Below the pieces are notes generated by a model. The model was not told where the DNA came from and did no database searches. It saw nothing but the letters and a program-made list of their open reading frames with translations. Shown piece by piece: positions 13,537 through 25,600 of a stretch of DNA of 64,000 nucleotides. This stretch comes from Strigamia acuminata (lineage: Eukaryota; Arthropoda; Chilopoda; Geophilomorpha; Linotaeniidae), in the NCBI GenBank assembly GCA_949358305.1, contig OX442317.1, positions 1,922,001-1,986,000 of the forward strand, written 5' to 3'. The position numbers were made by a program, and so were the translations under genes. The number at the start of each line of letters is the position of its first letter. The stretch's first letter is position 1.

Positions 13537-14825
13537 ATTTTGGTGTGTTGTGTGTACTCGCATCCAAACTCGTCATTTTATTGATTATCCATGAAAAGAG
13601 GGCAGTGATAGCGTGTTGGGGAATCATTTTTCTCGTTCTGACTTGTCACCTGTGCTTGTCCCCTCACGTTATGGAGCCGTGACGAACGCTTAATGTCACG
13701 ATACATTCAAGCCAGATCGTAAATTCGAGGTAGGCGAAGAGATCAGATGTCAAGTGATGTGTTTAGTTCCGGTTGAATTGCAGATCAAGGCGTTGAATTG
13801 GAAATTTTCACCCTTCAAACTTAAAAACTGATTCTTATTTTTATTGTTTTTCTTATTGTTAATTTTTATTTTTTTCTTCTTATTTTTAATTTTAATTTAT
13901 TTTTTATTTTTCAAGGCTTGGAATTGTGTACTGAACCCCCGTTTGTGTGATGAAAGCACTCGAGCTTGTTTGTTTAAAGAATCGTGGGTGATTACATCAA
14001 AATTGAAACCACTTAGAAGGTAAGAGGAAACAAACAATATTTAAAGGGTTCAAAATTAAAACGTTACAAGGCACTAAATACCGTGAATTAAACGCGACGA
14101 CGAGCTTTCTGGTATTAATTATTGATTTATTAATTATTAATTAATCGGGCTTGGACCATTGTTGTGTTTTATTGGGAAATATAAGTAAAAATAAATTTAA
14201 ATGTGTAACAAACTCCCAATTGGAATTAGAATAGATTTTTAAAAAAAATGCGAAAATTGTTCGTTATTAAACACCACCTCGTGTTGGAATATCAATAGAG
14301 TCGATTACTCCGCGTAAACATTGGAAAAAGAATGTCAAAGTGTGGTCTTTGATTACGTTTAAACTTGGACAAGAGTGAGTCAGACCCGGGTGGAACGGAC
14401 AAATATTTATACAACACCCACTTAAACTCGATATTGAATTGTGATCCATAATCCCTTGTGCCCAATTAACAAACAAATGAACAGGGATATCGAATGCATG
14501 CGCCTAACAAACCCCCATACAACAATATTATAGTAATTCTATAGAAAAATATAGAAAACGATAATAAAAAAGCGCTAATTCGAGATGAACAAATTGCTTT
14601 TAATTAATTGAAGCACCACTAGTGAGTTGTTTTAAGTCGTGATCTGCCAAGAACAGAAGCTTTTGGTTTTGTCACTCACTCGATATTTTTGCTTCTTCAT
14701 TTTTACGAGCACCACACGGGCAAATTGCTCTACTCATAATCCATCTCGAGTTACGAGACCCTTCACGAGATGGCCGCTTGTGTAGTGGTCAGTGTAAATG
14801 GACTGGGGGTTCTCGGATAAAGATG

Positions 14826-14868
14826 GCTCTCTCTCTCTCTCTATCTCGCTCTGTGTGTGTGTGTGTGT
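14826..14868. repeat. Compound (CT)n-(TG)n microsatellite
   Basis: CT repeats (14826-14842), a short interruption, then TG repeats (14851-14868). Confidence 0.95.
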
Positions 14869-15214
14869 AGTGCTGCCCTCAAATTGACACGATGCGAGCT
14901 GTAAAGCTCCGAAATTGCCGCGATGGCCTTCCACCTCCGTCGTCCTAAAGGCCGCGCTCTCATGTCCAGACAATCCTCGTCAAATTTAGTGTCGGCCCAT
15001 GGGTTAATACCCGAGCTTCAGTTCTGACCCTTGCAATTTTCTCGCCCAAAAACCTTTATATAACGCACTCCTCTAATGGCGTTTGTAAATTAACGCTGTC
15101 GTAATCGCTTCTTCGGACATTTTTATTTATATATATATAGATATATATTTTTTTTTGTTTGAAATAATAAAAACTTTTTGCTCGTTATTTAATACGAGAA
15201 TAAAAACAACTCAC

Positions 15215-15280
15215 CTGAAGTCGAGCGGGTAATGGCTCCAGTGTGGCCCAGTGTGGCTCTCTCTGTGGTTTATTTCGGGT
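15215..15280 (-). CDS. bnc: Basonuclin upstream exon, 22 codons, phase 0/0
   Basis: A 66-base exon bounded by a strong acceptor (TTTTTCTTTTTATAG) and a near-consensus donor (CTTCAG|GTGAGT) on the minus strand. It encodes 22 residues with no stop, beginning TRNKPQREPHW and ending PLPARLQ. It starts and ends in phase 0, which fits both the 19028-19227 exon before it and the domain exon after it. Because it is symmetric it could be skipped without changing the frame, so it may be a cassette exon that varies the sequence directly in front of the basonuclin domain. I do not recognise the peptide from vertebrate basonuclins, where this segment is variable. Intron lengths on either side are about 3.2 and 3.7 kb. 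Confidence 0.6.
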
Positions 15281-18200
15281 CTATAAAAAGAAAAATGAAT
15301 AAATAAATATTAAATATATTTTTTATAAAAATAAAAAAAAATATATAATTTTTTATTTTATTGATAATGAATTAGTTATTTAGGCTTAACGGTGTGTACT
15401 GTGCGAGTGTGTTCCCGGATGTTGCGCACCTGCACGCGACAGCTTCTCGAATGTGTCAGTTGCATCGTGTTTAGCTTCATCTTTGACGCGCAAGCAAATG
15501 GACGATGCTCGCAACTGTACAACACTCCCCACTTTCATTAGCGCCTTAGTTAAACTTTGTAATTTACACCGGACATTGTCCAGCTTGCTCAATTAATAGC
15601 TACATCGGTACGGCGTTACCGTGTAATTACATTAAGCCCGTTTGGGATTATTATTGTCCGTTAACTGGCTTTCTCGTGTCTCTTTGGCTGCAAAACGGCG
15701 CAGCTGCTGCTTGTCAACGCAAACCCCATTTGGCTAATGTAATAAGATGCGAGAAAGTGCGAGCAAAAGTATTTAATGTAAAGTGGTTGCACCAAAAGCC
15801 ATGCTCTAAGCCATACTCATGCTAATATCAATTTGTCAGGTGAGGACAAAAAAAGATTTCTCATATTCGGAGCGGACATCACCGAGTTGATGTCACCGTC
15901 CGCAGGCGCGACTTAGTGGGGGCCGCGAGTCGAATTTACTTGCACCTGGGATGGTGGGAGATTAGATTTGGATCGCTCGCTCGCCATTTTGATTCCTTCT
16001 TTCTTGGGCTGGCAATTATAGACATTTAGCTGCAAGGATTATGGTTTGGAGCTGTCAGTTTTCTTTCTTTTTTTGAAATTTGATTTTTTTTTTCTTTTTT
16101 CATTTTTTTTTGGGGTGATGTTGAGTAAAAGTTTAATCCGGATGGTTTTTACATGAGTGAAGAGTTGTCCGAGTGCGGATTTGTTTGCTAATGAAATAAG
16201 TGAAGGGATAAAGGATGTTTGATGACACGTGAAGTAGGAAGAGGGGTTTGCATGTGGGATGACGAGTGAAGAATCGAAATGTCATTTGGATGTAGGACAC
16301 GATGATATTGAGAAAAGTTTAAAAAGACTCGAATTCGACTTAGTCATTCCCGGGTTTGATACTTGATTAAAGCGCAATTGTGCATTGCTTTTCACATTTT
16401 TGACGTGGAGGACAATCGTATTTAATTGAGAATAGCGTGTGATTAGATGTAATCGATAATGTGTGATTATTATTCTTTCTATTTTTTTTTGGTGTTTTTA
16501 TTTACGATAACGAGTTTATTTGGGAAAATTATTTATTGCTATGATGTCATTTAATGATATGACATCATTGCTAGGGAATATTTAATAGATGGATGTGCAA
16601 AACATCGGAAAAATCGCAAAAATAATCGAATAACGAATCGATTTTGAGTGAATTTGAAGAAATTTGAATATTTTTTAACAAATTTGAAGGAAATTGAGGA
16701 AATTTGTAAGAAATTAGGAGTAGAATATTTGAAAATTGTATGTTTTTGTGTTTAGTTGCGGTGAATTATCGGTGTGGAGTTAGTCGGAATCGATTAATGA
16801 TGTGGTTAAATGCAGTGTCGCGACTAGGAAATATACGAGGGGGATTTAAAGCAGTTGATTCATTGAGAAGTAGAAGAAGAAATTTGTCTGTGGGTGATGG
16901 TGTAAGTCAAATAAGCCGTGACTAGAAACACTCGCACAAATCAGTCAGCAAAGTACAAAGTGATTCAGTGTCTTTTGCCACCACTGGATTTGCGCAACCC
17001 CAAGAATAGCCAGCCAAGCTGTCAAACTAGCCTCGTTTTCAAACTCCAGAAATACATCCCCCTATCAGGCCAATTCCTGCAGTTTGTCAGCTCTTCTGTG
17101 CATATAAATATTAAGCCACATGGCCCGAAAAATTGTCCCTTTTATGTGCTAGGGGTGGTCTCGTTCGCTCGGGTCAAGTTCCAACTCTGAGATTATTTTT
17201 CAAGGAAGAAATAATATTGAATCAAATGGAGAGTTTTGCTCGTGTTCTATTATCATGCACAGTCGGGAGCCCTGTTCTGAAACACATGTTGTGATGTGCA
17301 TTTTTTTATTTTTGTTTTATTAAGAAATATATTTTTATTTTTATTTTCTATTTTAATTTTGCTTCCTCGAGGTGTTGGGATAACGATATTAGAAGGTAGC
17401 GATTGGATTCGCGTGCGGATAACCGCTCGGCTGATTTCCAAATGTGTTACGCAGCGACTCTCCATTAAACGACTGTATTATATTTTTATGCTTTTATATT
17501 TAATATCTAAGCAAAGCGCTTCCTAAATTTGAAAAACAGTCATGGATTTTGTGTTATTTAGGTTATTTTTTTTTATACTTTTTAAAATTCAAGAATTCAA
17601 TGTCGAATTGAGGCAGATATAATAAGTGAGCGGAAGGTGATGAAAAAAAAATAAATAAAAAAAATAAATAAAATGTACATTTATTTGTTGGTGAGGAAAA
17701 AAATGAAAAAGATTTTATTTTGAAAAGAAATAATTGTCATGATGGCGGGCGGGGTCGGGACTTGGGAGACGCAAACGATACCTGGCGGATGATGATGATG
17801 ATGATGGCGAGATCCCATCACCTGCGTTTTTAGTGTGGTCAGCTAGAGGGCGGATTGGGGAGGTGATGGGGGTGGGTGCAGGGCGTGTAATTGGACCGGC
17901 GCAGCACAGAGATGATGTCACGAATTTATGACGGGTGATGTTGGGAGGGGATGTGCAATTATTGTCTGTCATTTGGAGGCGGACAATAATTATGTGGCGA
18001 CCCCTAAAGTGCCACTCTTGCTCGAGACGGTCCAAATGGAGCTTGCGGCTACCGAGAAGAGCCATCAGGTTTTCTCCCGGCCATTTATGGCCCCGTTGGG
18101 CCATTATCTGTTTTGTCAACCATTTCCACAACACAAACGCCGAGCAAGACGCTGATAGAGCCGCAAGGGGAAGCGATGGGAGCAGGAGAGTGAGGGGGAG

Positions 18201-19027
18201 ACGCGTTGCCACTCGATGGGACTGCGTCTCGTCAAATATTGATGGGACAAGTGGCCCTCTACGATCGTTTGAGGGTGGGACTGGACGGTATACGACTGTT
18301 GTATAGTGGACTATATACTCGCCGCGCTACCTTTTTTATGGGTGGGGACCCCAGCTGTCTTTGCTCGCTGCTCACCTGTAAAAACCCGCGCTCCTCTGCT
18401 GTGATGGCTTTTACGGATAAGTGATACGGCTAATTAGATCGCGACGAATTTTAATCGGAAGGCTAATACGAGTCGTTTGTTTCCCTTTGATGTGTTTTGA
18501 AAAAATTACAAATAAGGCGGGAGAGTGCGAGAGTGGGGGTGGAAAAAATGAAGAGATAAATGAGCCACCCTGGTTGCACGTGTTGGGTTTGTGGAAAGGA
18601 GCGGCAGTGTGTTAGTCGTGACCCCCGGCATGCAGACACCATCCGGGGCGAGTGAGTGAGTGAGTGCGGGGCGAAGGGGAGAGTGAACCCTGTAGCCCTT
18701 TTAATGCGCGCAGGACCTCCCTGTACGACCATATGTCCCCCTGATGTAATGCAAGGACCAGGCGGCTGCCACAGACACACAGCACTGTTAAAACTTATTG
18801 ACGAGACGAGGCGAGACGAGACGGGGATGGGATGGAGTTTATTCCGAGTTGGAAAACACGTAAACAAAGCCTCTGTTTTGCCCACTTTTTCTCCCATGTT
18901 TTGACGTGTTAAAAATTAGAACTCGTGTTGTTGTCGAGGAAAAAGGCGAGAGGTTTTCGAGGCTTAAAATAGTTTGGGTTTGGAAGTGGTGGACACGGAA
19001 AAGTGTATATACGAATGAATAACTTAC
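15281..19027 (-). other. Basonuclin intron of about 3.7 kb
   Basis: Non-coding sequence between the two upstream basonuclin exons. The right part (17.7-19.0 kb) is GC-richer and carries chance-length open frames of 144 and 165 codons on the minus strand. A 10-bp perfect inverted repeat lies at 16541-16568. No supported exon is seen. Confidence 0.55.
16541..16568. repeat. Inverted repeat ATGATGTCAT / ATGACATCAT
   Basis: Perfect 10-base arms with an 8-base spacer. Each arm holds a TGATGTCA core resembling ATF/CREB-type bZIP sites. It lies within a basonuclin intron; an enhancer role is only a possibility. Confidence 0.5.
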
Positions 19028-19227
19028 CACGTCCATGACGAGTCCCCCGTTGACGGGCAGGAGTCGCGGCTTGTTGCCGGAGCCCCCGCCACTATCCGGT
19101 GGCTCGGCATCGGAGCTCAGGTGCGGTCCGACTCGAGCTCTGTCTCCGTGTCTGTCTTCTCCTAGCAGCATGTTGGCGTCGTCGGGTGGGCTGTTGGGGG
19201 GTTTGGGCATACCAAAGGGCGATTGCA
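19028..19227 (-). CDS. bnc: Basonuclin 5' coding exon (likely holds a start codon)
   Basis: The donor GACGTG|GTAAGT at 19028 is near-perfect, and the frame before it is open far upstream. The first in-frame ATG is at 19210-19208 and gives MPKPPNSPPDDANML, followed by an acidic/charged stretch (LLGEDRHGDRAR), then a Gly/Ser/Pro-rich stretch (PPDSGGGSGNKPR) ending VNGGLVMDV. This is low-complexity, disordered-looking sequence typical of transcription-factor N termini. The exon exits in phase 0 and joins the 22-codon exon. Two readings are possible. In one, this is the first exon, with its start at 19210 and its 5' UTR in the GC-rich DNA to the right. In the other it is internal, with a possible acceptor (GTGCTGGCCAG) at 19228-19229, so the frame enters from further upstream. 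The boundary given is the second reading; the donor side is the secure one. Confidence 0.6.
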
Positions 19228-20640
19228 CTGGCCAGCACAGGTAACGAGACGGCACATTCCTCCTCGGCGCGAGGCGACGGGTCGACGTGCGACCGTGCGG
19301 ACTGGAGTGAGTGTTGTTGTTTAAAGTTTGAGCCGCGACGGCTGGTCGTTGCTGACGGACGGTGCCATGAGTCGGGCGAGCGGGTGGAGGAGAATTTCAG
19401 GTGAATTAAAATGCATAAATAATAAAAAAGAAAAAAAGTTGCGTCGAGTCCAGTTTTGCGTGAACCTGTGCTGATGGTCCAAGGACTAGTAGGATGAGTT
19501 TAGTGTGTAGTGGCACTGTGTTGCGAATGTGGGTGTCTCCCTCTGGCGGTGACAGCACTGAAAATGCGTTCAACTGGTGGCGGTGTGACGCTGTTTACGC
19601 AGTGCCATATCGTCCGATACTAATCCTGTGACGAGTGCGTGGCGAGCTGCGGACGCGGCGATGCCATCCGAGCGAGTTGTGCACGGTGCGTTGTGTGTTG
19701 TGAGCTTCCTGGACACGACCCTATCAGACGCGCGAACTCAACACGTTTGTCGCTCGAGGCGGTGGCTCTCGGGACAGCGAGGTGGCGTGTGTGGGGTGAC
19801 GTGGATGACTTTGAGCGTGCGCACATTGGTACCCCCACCGCACCGAACTGCACTCGTAGGGGGGAGAGAGGGAGAGAGCGAGTGAGCAGGGAACGAGAGT
19901 GACTAGAGCAGTGTGAGAGAGAGAGAGAGGAACAGAGGAACGAAGCGGAGCGGAGCAGTTATCGATGTCGCACGCCGAGTCGCTGCACTGGCGAGTGGTG
20001 GCTCCTCACAGAGTGCACGTTGGATGGCGAGGGACGCACAGGTCGTCCCGCCTAGTTCCTACATGCGTCACCTAGCAGCACACATGACCGGTTTGTCTGG
20101 TGGGCCGGGTCTGTGGTGGGGCAACGGAGGCGCCTCCCTCCGGCGACATCGGCGACCGGCCAATGCTCGTCGAGCGCGGAGGAGGAGACTGTGCGGCGCA
20201 GCTGCACCTGGCACCTGTCGACGACCAATGGCAATCCTTTGGAGTGTGCACAACACAGCCGTGGGACTCGCGGTCGGACGTGCACTATGACCGCCACTCG
20301 CTCCGGCAGCCATTGCGACGACCGGGAGCGGTCGCAACCGGCCGAAAAAGGGGCTCGACCGACGTGTTTGTTGTACGGTGTGTGTGTGTGCAAGTGGTGT
20401 GGCTGGCGTGGCGTTTGCGTGGCTAGCGCTTGTGTGCCTAGCCTTGGGTCTTACTTAGTTCACGCGTTCAGACTTGCTTGACGCCAGCACCCGATGCGAA
20501 TGCCGCTGCGTGCAGAGGGCGCTTCTGTCTGGAACGGGAAAAGTGAGAGAGAGAGAGAGAGAGAGATGCGCACAGCTGCTGCCCTGCTGCAGTCCCCCCT
20601 CCTTCGAGTGTGCTCTTGTTGCCACTCGCGGAAGTTGGTG
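19228..20640 (-). promoter_or_regulatory. GC/CpG-rich putative basonuclin promoter and 5' UTR region
   Basis: This stretch is much richer in G, C and CpG dinucleotides than the AT-rich DNA around it, and has few long homopolymers apart from two GA microsatellites. It lies immediately 5' (minus-strand sense) of the first basonuclin exon. A possible untranslated-exon donor, CTAA|GTAAGACC on the minus strand, sits near 20443-20450. Several long open frames on both strands here are what GC-rich sequence gives by chance. I see no clear TATA box. Promoter function is inferred from position and composition only. Confidence 0.4.
20545..20567. repeat. (GA)n microsatellite
   Basis: Uninterrupted GA run inside the GC-rich putative promoter region. 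GA runs of this kind can bind GAGA-type factors in arthropods, but no such role can be shown here. Confidence 0.9.
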
Positions 20641-21804
20641 AAAAAAGATGGCCACTTTGAACTGCAAGTATTCTATCGTATTAAAAGAGAATAAATGAGT
20701 CATATCATATCTGTGTTTGACGAGAGGGAGATGGTGGCGGGACCACACCCGGGTAAATTGGCATGGAGTCACGTGGTGGCTGCGTTTCTCTCTCCCTCGT
20801 TTCGAAAGCCAAGATTGATTCGAGAGGGTTATGTCTCCCACGAGATGCGCTCGGAATTCTTTTCATACGGTCGTACTTTTGTACGTTACCGCCAACGTTA
20901 ATAAATCCAATAGCGGGGCATCAATATTCCGCGTGTCATCTGGGGATTTGGAGCATCGACACAAGCCGCAGGGTAATTACTCGAGATGAGGGACAATTGG
21001 CTTTTCGCGCGACTTAGTCACGAGTCTGAGCACAGTCTGGACCCTGGCGAGGGGAGGCGATGGGGAGACGGCGATGAATGGGGTCAGCGAATTATCCGAC
21101 CACTAATCGTTTGGAGTTGCACGTCTGCAAATTTCTTGAGTTTTGCGGTTGAAGTTTTGATCTCGACCGGTCGGGTGACCGGTCCAGTCCATTTGCTACC
21201 TGGGGGGTTTGGCTAGCAGCTCGGGTGCACGGGTCATTAAGTCCAGCTGATGGTGATGGTGATGGGATGACCAGAGGAAGACAGTAGACAGAGGTTGGGG
21301 GTGAAGGTAAGCAACTGCCAAAGAGATTGAAGACCAAAGCTTTTTGGTGGTGCCGACTGATAAATGGCGAGGGGGGTTCACTCGTTCACTCCTCCCTTTT
21401 GCCCGGCTTCAATTATCGACTTGTGATGGGTAAAACGAGAGACGTATTTCGAATTTTCTTTTTTTAATTTAATTTTCTTTTCTTTTCTTTTCTTTTGTGT
21501 TTATTTTGTGTAATGATGGGGACGATGGCGGTCGGTTGAATGCATTTTTATTTGCGATTGCCTAATTAAAGGGACGTGTTCATAAAAGGATTAGTTTATT
21601 TGAATAATCGTCTTTGCATGTGTCACAACGAGTGTCCACGATGGCTTCAAGTTGACTTAATCCATTTTGCGGTTTTACATATGCCATCGACATGAAATTA
21701 ATCCCGTTTAAAGAGGCGCGGTCGAAGGAGAAGAAAATATTGTGTCGATTTCTTTGGTTTACGGCGACTTTTGCTCGCAATTGAGAAGGAGGGAGTTAAC
21801 TCAC

Positions 21805-21852
21805 GACTTCCTTTTCTCCATCCACATTTGGACAAAAGGCCAGTGGTCAGTC
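21805..21852 (-). CDS. Candidate 48-base exon upstream of basonuclin exon
   Basis: The minus strand shows a branch-like CACTAAT, an acceptor GCTCGCAG, 48 bases, then the donor AAGTC|GTGAGT. Two of the three frames are open: one reads LTTGLLSKCGWRKGS, the other TDHWPFVQMWMEKRKS. The first needs one base from the exon before and leaves one base, which fits the internal-exon reading of 19028-19227. The second can also be made to fit by choosing another acceptor at about 19.3 kb. The exon is symmetric. I do not recognise the peptide. It may be an alternative 5' exon of basonuclin or a chance match. Confidence 0.25.
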
Positions 21853-22213
21853 CTGCGAGCTAATTAGTGCAGCTCTGGCCACACGCGTCCGCCTTGTATA
21901 TGGCGTTTGGCTCTTTCCCCTTCTCGCTCCTAATTGCTCATTCAGACAGAGCCAGGCTGGACCTCAGGTGACAATTATCACACCAGGGTCATTTGGCTAG
22001 CATTCATCAGCTGTGGGAGAGAGAGAAACTGACCGTGGCTACTGCAACTTGGCCTGTCCCAGAACAATAACAGCTAATTGGAGTTTGGGCTTCATTACAC
22101 ACCTCTCTTTACAGCTCTATTGCGGCCTAGAGTGACCATTACCATTGGGGGAGGAATGGAAGGGAAGGGGGTGACCGAGTTCTAAGGGAGAGAGAGCGAG
22201 GGAACCAAAGAAA

Positions 22214-22235
22214 AAGAGAGAGAGAGAGAGAGAGA
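22214..22235. repeat. (GA)n microsatellite
   Basis: Uninterrupted GA run upstream (minus sense) of the 21805-21852 candidate exon. Confidence 0.9.
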
Positions 22236-22533
22236 TGGCATTTGCTGGCACGTGCCACATGTCAGCTGGGTTTTTGCTCTTGGACGAGGACCGACGTGAC
22301 CGATATTGGGTACAAATGGCTCCATTCTGTGTTTATAGGATGGGAGGCGAGATGAATGAATGTGAGGTGAGTCACTATTAAAATTATACGGAAAAGGGGA
22401 CGGTGGCGAGCGAGCGAGGGAGGAAGAAGGAAGGGAGGCAAAGTGGAGTAAAATCGATCGGCAGCTCGAGGGGGCTGCAATCGCTTTTACACCCCTCTCA
22501 AACTTCAAAGTGAAACGACGACCTTTAGCTCAC

Positions 22534-22677
22534 CTTTTAATTTGGAAGGCAAAGTTTGTGTATTTGAAGCGATTGGTCGTGCACTTTGTTTTATTAATTC
22601 GTTAAAAGTTGGCTGATGGGTATTTTTGTCTTTAGTTTTCTCTATCTGCTTTTGGGGTTGGTTATCTGCTGCTGCTG
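22534..22677 (-). CDS. Candidate Gln/Lys/Thr-rich exon, minus strand
   Basis: A strong donor (TTAAAAG|GTGAGC) closes an open frame that runs upstream to about 22891. The likely exon part reads AAADNQPQKQIEKTKDKN and continues through PTFNELIKQSARP to LPSKLK. This is polar and disordered-looking, like transcription-factor linkers. The 5' boundary is uncertain: acceptors after ATCAATAG (used here) or GCTCTAG both give a two-base start. It ends with one base, compatible with the 21805-21852 exon. No domain is recognised. The start could lie up to 200 bases further right. Confidence 0.2.
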
Positions 22678-25600
22678 CTATTGATGTACCAGCAGCTAGA
22701 GCACATCTCGTAATTACCTGGTGTTGTTCTTGTTGTCTGGGTCTTATCTGAATCTTGGGCACTAACACCTCCTCGATCCAAGTGCGGTCCCTCGCTCGTC
22801 TTAACTCGATTACAGATGGCAGAGCGAGTCCCCAGGTACAGTCGTTTTGACCAACCCCCGCATCGTGGCCTCGAGTCCACGTGTCTCCCAATTAGCTACG
22901 TTTATCAATAGTTGGCTTTGCTAGAAGAATCGGCCAAAGGGTTGCGATGCGGGTGCAAACTTGAGGGCAATCATGGAAATCAATAACTTATTTTTGTTTT
23001 TTTTAAAGGGAAAATAGCAAATAAGAAAATTTAAAAAAAAAAAAAAAAAAAAAATGGCGGTTGTGTTGGTTTGATTTGGTTTGGTTAGGTGTGTATACTG
23101 GTGTGTAGAGAGCAGGAGTTAGAGTCTCGCTGATGATGGATGTTATTGCATTATTTATCATTTCAATATTTTCAACATTTTTGCACTTTTATTTATCCGT
23201 GGGGAATACATCAAGTGACTTTTGCCGTAATACATGAACACTCATTTATATCTGTCCTGTGGGCGCCATAATTCAGCCTGCTCTTGCCTAGCCGCTGGCT
23301 GACTGCTGCCCGCCACTGCCCACTCGACCGAACCCCTGGCACACAACACGTACCGGCGAAAGCTTTGGATATTTATGTAACCCTCGAGATGGGACCGACA
23401 GAGAAGCAGTGGAGTCAATTTTGAGGGCAAGCAAGGTTTTGGGCTGACCGCACTTTTCACAACTCCTCTCTCTCTACGACGCGCCCCTCTCTCCTCTTCC
23501 GATTTATTGAGTTAATAAAGTGCAAATCAGTTCGCCGCGCATTTGGTCAATTCCAGCCTCGTTATGCATCGCCTAATGAGATTTTGTTGCTTGTCAACTA
23601 AGCGCACTTGCGAGCGTCGTTAAACGCGTTCTTCTCTTCTCCTCTCGTTCCCCTTTTCCATTTCCCCGTGACAAGGTGCACGAATTATTTACTTCATTTA
23701 TGCTGTCAGCAGCCGAATGACTTCCTGACACCCGTTTTTGAATGAGCAGCGCGCCTCTTCACAAATGGACCGCTTTTATGTGCATCTGATAGCGAGGGAT
23801 AATAACATTTACATTTTTTTTCCCTCGCCCTTATCCATCTTTTATGCTATTTGCAATTCCGTCCCTTGTGCACTCGCGAATTGGTCGCGTTTTCTGTCAA
23901 TTCGCTTTGTCACACATTTTTTATTTTTTTTTAAATTATTTTTTATATTTTGTATATATTTTGTATATTTTTTATATAGGAGAAAAAGAGAGAAAAGGTA
24001 ATAATAACACAATATCCGTGATGAAGTTGGTGTTCATTGATCCCTGCCGGGATAATGGGTGAGGGAAGACGGTGAGTTTTTGTGTGTAAGTTGGAGATAA
24101 GTTGGTGGACAGTGAGGGACGACAGAAACAGCAGATAATATAGCACGGCTATACGAGTAATGAGTGTTAGTGTGTGTGTAGCTCCATTTTGTTCTTGATG
24201 GTGGGTCGTCATGTGTCATCCGCGGTAGAAAGGGACACTAATTCCATTTGTCAAGTGGCACGGACACACTTTGGACGATGGGCATTGTGGTTTGTGACCT
24301 GTCATTTTTAACTCGTGCCAAATGGAAGGATGGAAAAATGTATCTAAGGAGAGAAGAAAAAGAAAGAAAATTTCCTTTCTCTTGATTGTCACTCAATCAA
24401 ATTAGTCCCACCCAACGATTTTTTTTTTTTTTTTTTTTGCTTTTATTTCTTTTTACTTTTTGTCTCTTTTATACCTGGGGGATTTGGAACGTTTGATTGC
24501 GAGACGCAGTTTAAACTCATTGCAATTTTTTATATTGTAGCGTTTGTATTGTGCCCTCAAATGACACCCTTGTGATGAAGTGCCAAGTGGAAATTGAAAA
24601 TTACATAAAACACTTTTTTTTAGAAAGGAGAGGAGGCGAACCTAGATATCGATTGTCACAAAAAGAAGTCGAACGATATTAAAAATTTGTTCGAAAAAAA
24701 AATTGGTTTTTTCCAATAGTAGTCGGGGCTGTTGTATGTATGTTGTACGTCTGAGCGCACAAAATGGTATTATTTGTAATACCACATGTTGAAATCACAA
24801 AAATCGTTGAAATCGGGGCCCTCGATCTTCCGTTCCGGGAAGACACTGCACAATAAACCTTTGTTTTTGTGTTTGATAACTCCAAGTGTGTTTTATTGTA
24901 ATTTCTTGCATTTGAATAACGTTAAGTTGAAAACGCACATGTGGTTTACAATTGTTAGGTATAATTTTGTTTTTGTATACATTTTGTAGAGATAAATGAG
25001 TTGGATATTTGTTTTTTGTTCGCTAGCGTGCAATCGAGTGCGACAATTTGGTGTTGCAGGTTGGAGCGTGTTGGATGAGGATGTGCAAAGCAAACCCGGG
25101 GTCCTTCCTTCGCTTTACGTGTCTCTCTGTAAGCTAGATAAATACTTGGTCATTAGGAAAGACTGCAGCTGTGCTCGCCTCATATTTTATCAGGAATAAA
25201 TGACGTGGTGCGGCACATTAGAACCCCAGCTCATTTGGTTGGACAAGGACTTTGGCAGAAAAGTGGGGAATTTGGCATTAACTAGGGTTTGCTCCTTCTG
25301 TCTCGCGTTAATTGTGGTGATGCGAAAATCTTGTCAGGCCAAAGCGATGCAATCGAGTTATGTACAGTATTGTTCCGAGAATTGGCCGCTCTGGTTTGTT
25401 GTGTGCTGTTGTGTTTCTCACTGCTGCTCCATATACACAAAACTGAAATTAGAGACTTAATTAAGTTGGACTGATAATTCCCAGTGCAGTGCGTCAAGCT
25501 GACCATTGGTATTAGAAAATGGAGACTATCCAAAAGCCCCAAGGCAATCAAGAGTCCACTGATGTTTCTATCTCCTGGGAGAGTCGTTAAGCGCGCGATT

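Larger units (their letters stand above)
11981..15214 (-). other. Basonuclin intron of about 3.2 kb
   Basis: Non-coding sequence between the domain exon and the 22-codon exon. It contains poly-A/T runs, a TTTA microsatellite, a CT/TG compound microsatellite and AT-rich hairpins near 12585-12612. I see no further exon with good splice sites in frame. Confidence 0.55.

Noticed and set aside
17715-18897. Minus-strand open frames of 165 and 144 codons
   Set aside because: They lie in GC-richer intron between two supported basonuclin exons. They lack good flanking splice sites in frame and contain low-complexity Ser runs from GAT repeats.
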